This document shows positions 13,201-15,013 of a stretch of 15,013 bases of DNA, piece after piece (the first letter of the stretch is position 1; every line of letters begins with the position of its first letter). Source of the DNA: JBOGJG01 sp050747825. Lineage in GTDB: Bacteria; Acidobacteriota; UBA6911; RPQK01; JBOGJG01. The position numbers were made by a program, and so were the translations under genes. A model generated the notes under the pieces. That model was given only the letters and a program-made list of their open reading frames with translations. It was not told where the DNA came from and made no database searches. The DNA lies in assembly GCA_050747825.1 (NCBI GenBank), contig JBOGJG010000187.1, positions 1 to 15,013 of the forward strand, in the 5' to 3' direction.

Positions 13201-15013
13201 CCCGAAGTTCCTTAGCTTGGCTTGGCTAGAGAGTATTTGATTGATTATTAAGGACATCCAGGAATTTCCTATTTCCGTCTACTGGGTCAGACCGAGCAGT
13301 TGCATGGCCCTGGCCTGTAGCGGTGTGGGTTCTGTTGCCTGCTTGAAGGTGGGTCCCTCGGGACCGTCGGATTTCATCCTGTGAGTGTTGAGACATCGCG
13401 TGCCGAGCTCAGCGAGGAGAGTCTGGAAGCTGTGGACTTCGAATCCATCGGGCGTGAGCCGACTGAGCTTCTTTCGCTTGGCAGATTCTGAGGCCTTGGC
13501 TGGAGCCACAGGGTCTCGCGTGTTCCGATCGTTGTCCAGTTTTTCGTCTTCGAACAGCAGCGGCGCGAGGTCCTTGCGCATATGCCATTCCACGTAGTAG
13601 GCCAGCATGCAAAGGAAAATATGAGCTCGCACGTGATCTTCCGTTCGGTGCCGAATCGGTCGTACTCGAACGTCAATCCCCTTTAAGCAGCGGAACGCAC
13701 GCTCGACATGGGCCCAGCTCTTGTAGCTTCGAACCGTCTCTTCTGCGGATAAAGTGGCAACCGCCTCACTGGTGCGGATCACGTAGATTCCATCCATTGG
13801 GGTCTCGCATGGGATGGCCTTCTCCTTTCGGGACCACTGAAAAAGTCCATCCTCGATCTGGAGTTCGAAGTGCTTTTCCATCTTGTAGCGGTTGATCACC
13901 TGGCCCACCTTCAGGGCGATTTCCGCCTTTTTCAGAGGAGTCTTGGTCCGGCGCGCGACTTGCTTGGCGATTCTGTAGAGCCCTTTTTCGGTTGCCGCCA
14001 ACAGTTCTTGCCTCTTGCGCCGGCGCTCCTCGGCCAGAACCGGGTTGTAACAGGCTATCAGCCGTTCTTTGGGGTGCTGCGGCGAGGTGATCTCGGCCAG
14101 GTTCTTCTCATCGAAGAGGGATAACTGAAGTTGACCCCCCTGGAGCAGTGCGCGGATCGATGAGCTCTTCAATGCCGATATCCATCCCAACCCTGGATGT
14201 TGCTTCAGGATGTCTATCTTGGTTTGGGTGAGCATCCCGCGATCCCCCACCAACACCACACGCGAGAGGCCCAATCGCTGGCGCAATTTCTCCACCTGGT
14301 CCGCCACCGTGCTTGGATCTCCCGTGTTTCCCGGATAGACGTCGACCGCCAGGGGGCGGCCCTCGCGATCGGTCATCACCCCATAGACAATGACCGGTAA
14401 TCCCTTCTTGCCCTCGCGATCGTGACCGTAGTGCGCCAGAGGACAGGTGCGCCCTTCGTAGTAGCTGCTGCTCACGTCATACAGAACCAACGCCCCCTCA
14501 CCGAGATGCCTCTGGGCCAGCTTCTTCTCGATCTGCCCCTGGCGCCCCCATAACCAGTCCAGAGCATCGTAGAGCTCATCCACGTGCGCATCGCAAACCG
14601 AAAGCTCTTCGGCCAGCGTCGTTGTCTTCCACAACCGCGTGGTGGCCAATTTCGAACAATGATGGATCAACCTCTCGGTGATCATGGCCATCACCAGGTC
14701 GCGTTGGCGGGTTCGCTTGGAGCCGATCCAGACCTGCAATCCCAACTTGCGGATGGTTCCCAAGATGGCTTCCACGTGGCCCTGGGGGAGACTGCGTAAG
14801 GTCTGGAACAACTCGCCCGGACTGACCAGGGGCTCGTCCTTCAGGAGTCGGCGCAAGGCTTCAACCTTGTGTGCCGGCCAGTCGGAAAGGTTGGCCAAAG
14901 TTTTCTTCACCACCTTTTGGCCTTCTCTCCAGCCTTCGCGCAATAAGATGGCCGGCCGGGAGCCGCGGTTGGGCACGACGTCGACATACATGGGAACGAT
15001 GATAGGCATATTA
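13201..15013 (-). mobile_element. IS1634-type insertion sequence (partial, continues past the window)
   Basis: The element comprises the transposase gene at 13279-15009 plus a short 3' non-coding tail on its left side. Its exact left end lies somewhere in about 13186-13278, at or near the point where IS110 similarity ends. The other terminus is beyond the window, so inverted repeats and target duplication cannot be compared. The left boundary given is approximate. Confidence 0.6.
13279..15009 (-). CDS. IS1634-type DDE transposase (IS4 superfamily), apparently intact
   Basis: The protein has 576 residues, in the usual range for IS1634-type transposases. The N-terminus (MYVDVVPNRGSRPAILLREG, from the first or seventh residue) is typical of the family. 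The catalytic core is complete: D178 in VLYDVSSSYYEG, D256 in VLVGDRGMLT and E436 in YKSWAHVERAFRCLKG. The last has the Y...E......K spacing of the IS4-type YREK signature, with Trp in place of Arg. A large insertion lies between the second Asp and the Glu, as is usual for the group. No stop or frameshift interrupts it, so the element may be active. Start alternatives are ATG 15009 and ATG 14991; the upstream region is outside the window. Confidence 0.92.
   Translation of the reverse strand: MPIIVPMYVDVVPNRGSRPAILLREGWREGQKVVKKTLANLSDWPAHKVEALRRLLKDEPLVSPGELFQTLRSLPQGHVEAILGTIRKLGLQVWIGSKRTRQRDLVMAMITERLIHHCSKLATTRLWKTTTLAEELSVCDAHVDELYDALDWLWGRQGQIEKKLAQRHLGEGALVLYDVSSSYYEGRTCPLAHYGHDREGKKGLPVIVYGVMTDREGRPLAVDVYPGNTGDPSTVADQVEKLRQRLGLSRVVLVGDRGMLTQTKIDILKQHPGLGWISALKSSSIRALLQGGQLQLSLFDEKNLAEITSPQHPKERLIACYNPVLAEERRRKRQELLAATEKGLYRIAKQVARRTKTPLKKAEIALKVGQVINRYKMEKHFELQIEDGLFQWSRKEKAIPCETPMDGIYVIRTSEAVATLSAEETVRSYKSWAHVERAFRCLKGIDVRVRPIRHRTEDHVRAHIFLCMLAYYVEWHMRKDLAPLLFEDEKLDNDRNTRDPVAPAKASESAKRKKLSRLTPDGFEVHSFQTLLAELGTRCLNTHRMKSDGPEGPTFKQATEPTPLQARAMQLLGLTQ

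Overview
The window looks like chromosomal DNA from a free-living, moderately GC-rich Gram-negative bacterium. Secreted or lipobox-bearing proteins with Sec-type signal peptides, a very large tricorn-type protease, a plastid Ycf45-like R3H/AAA protein and abundant insertion-sequence debris would fit an Acidobacteriota-like or similar soil/sediment lineage. That placement is inference from gene content, because no rRNA or other taxonomic marker is present.

Layout. Positions 1-1072 hold a possible truncated minus-strand secreted or membrane protein at the edge, then an alkaline-phosphatase lipoprotein gene that has lost its middle and changed frame. Positions 1123-1842 (minus) encode a secreted protein with a family 9-type carbohydrate-binding domain. 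Divergent from it is an AgaS-like double-SIS sugar-phosphate isomerase/deaminase (2005-3249), with a near-consensus promoter placed so close to the start codon that the mRNA may be leaderless. Positions 3261-5085 (minus) encode a KdpE-like response regulator and a short KdpD-like kinase without the usual N-terminal KdpD domains. They are divergent from a TrkH potassium transporter subunit (5225-6673), and the shared intergenic region carries 11-bp-phased direct repeats of the kind OmpR/PhoB-family regulators bind. This suggests that the two-component pair controls trkH.

Positions 6674-6964 are non-coding: a 10-bp perfect inverted repeat and a block of short 7/8-bp tandem repeats. They lead into a 1,111-residue exported tricorn-like protease (6965-10300) with its catalytic residues conserved; a smaller heptamer repeat follows it. 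Positions 10349-12264 (minus) form a likely two-gene operon: a TMEM14-like small membrane protein, then the Ycf45-like AAA/R3H nucleic-acid-binding protein.

Positions 12330-15013 are a mobile-element graveyard. A REP-like foldback is followed by an IS110-family element whose transposase is destroyed by an amber codon, two +1 frameshifts and loss of the C-terminal half. Immediately after it comes an apparently intact IS1634-type (IS4 superfamily) DDE transposase on the minus strand, probably inserted into the IS110 copy. I found no clear new defence or biosynthetic system. The most promising leads are the KdpDE-TrkH module with its putative operator, the leaderless agaS-like promoter, the dispersed-looking intergenic repeats, and a possible relic of an IS110 bridge-RNA region.
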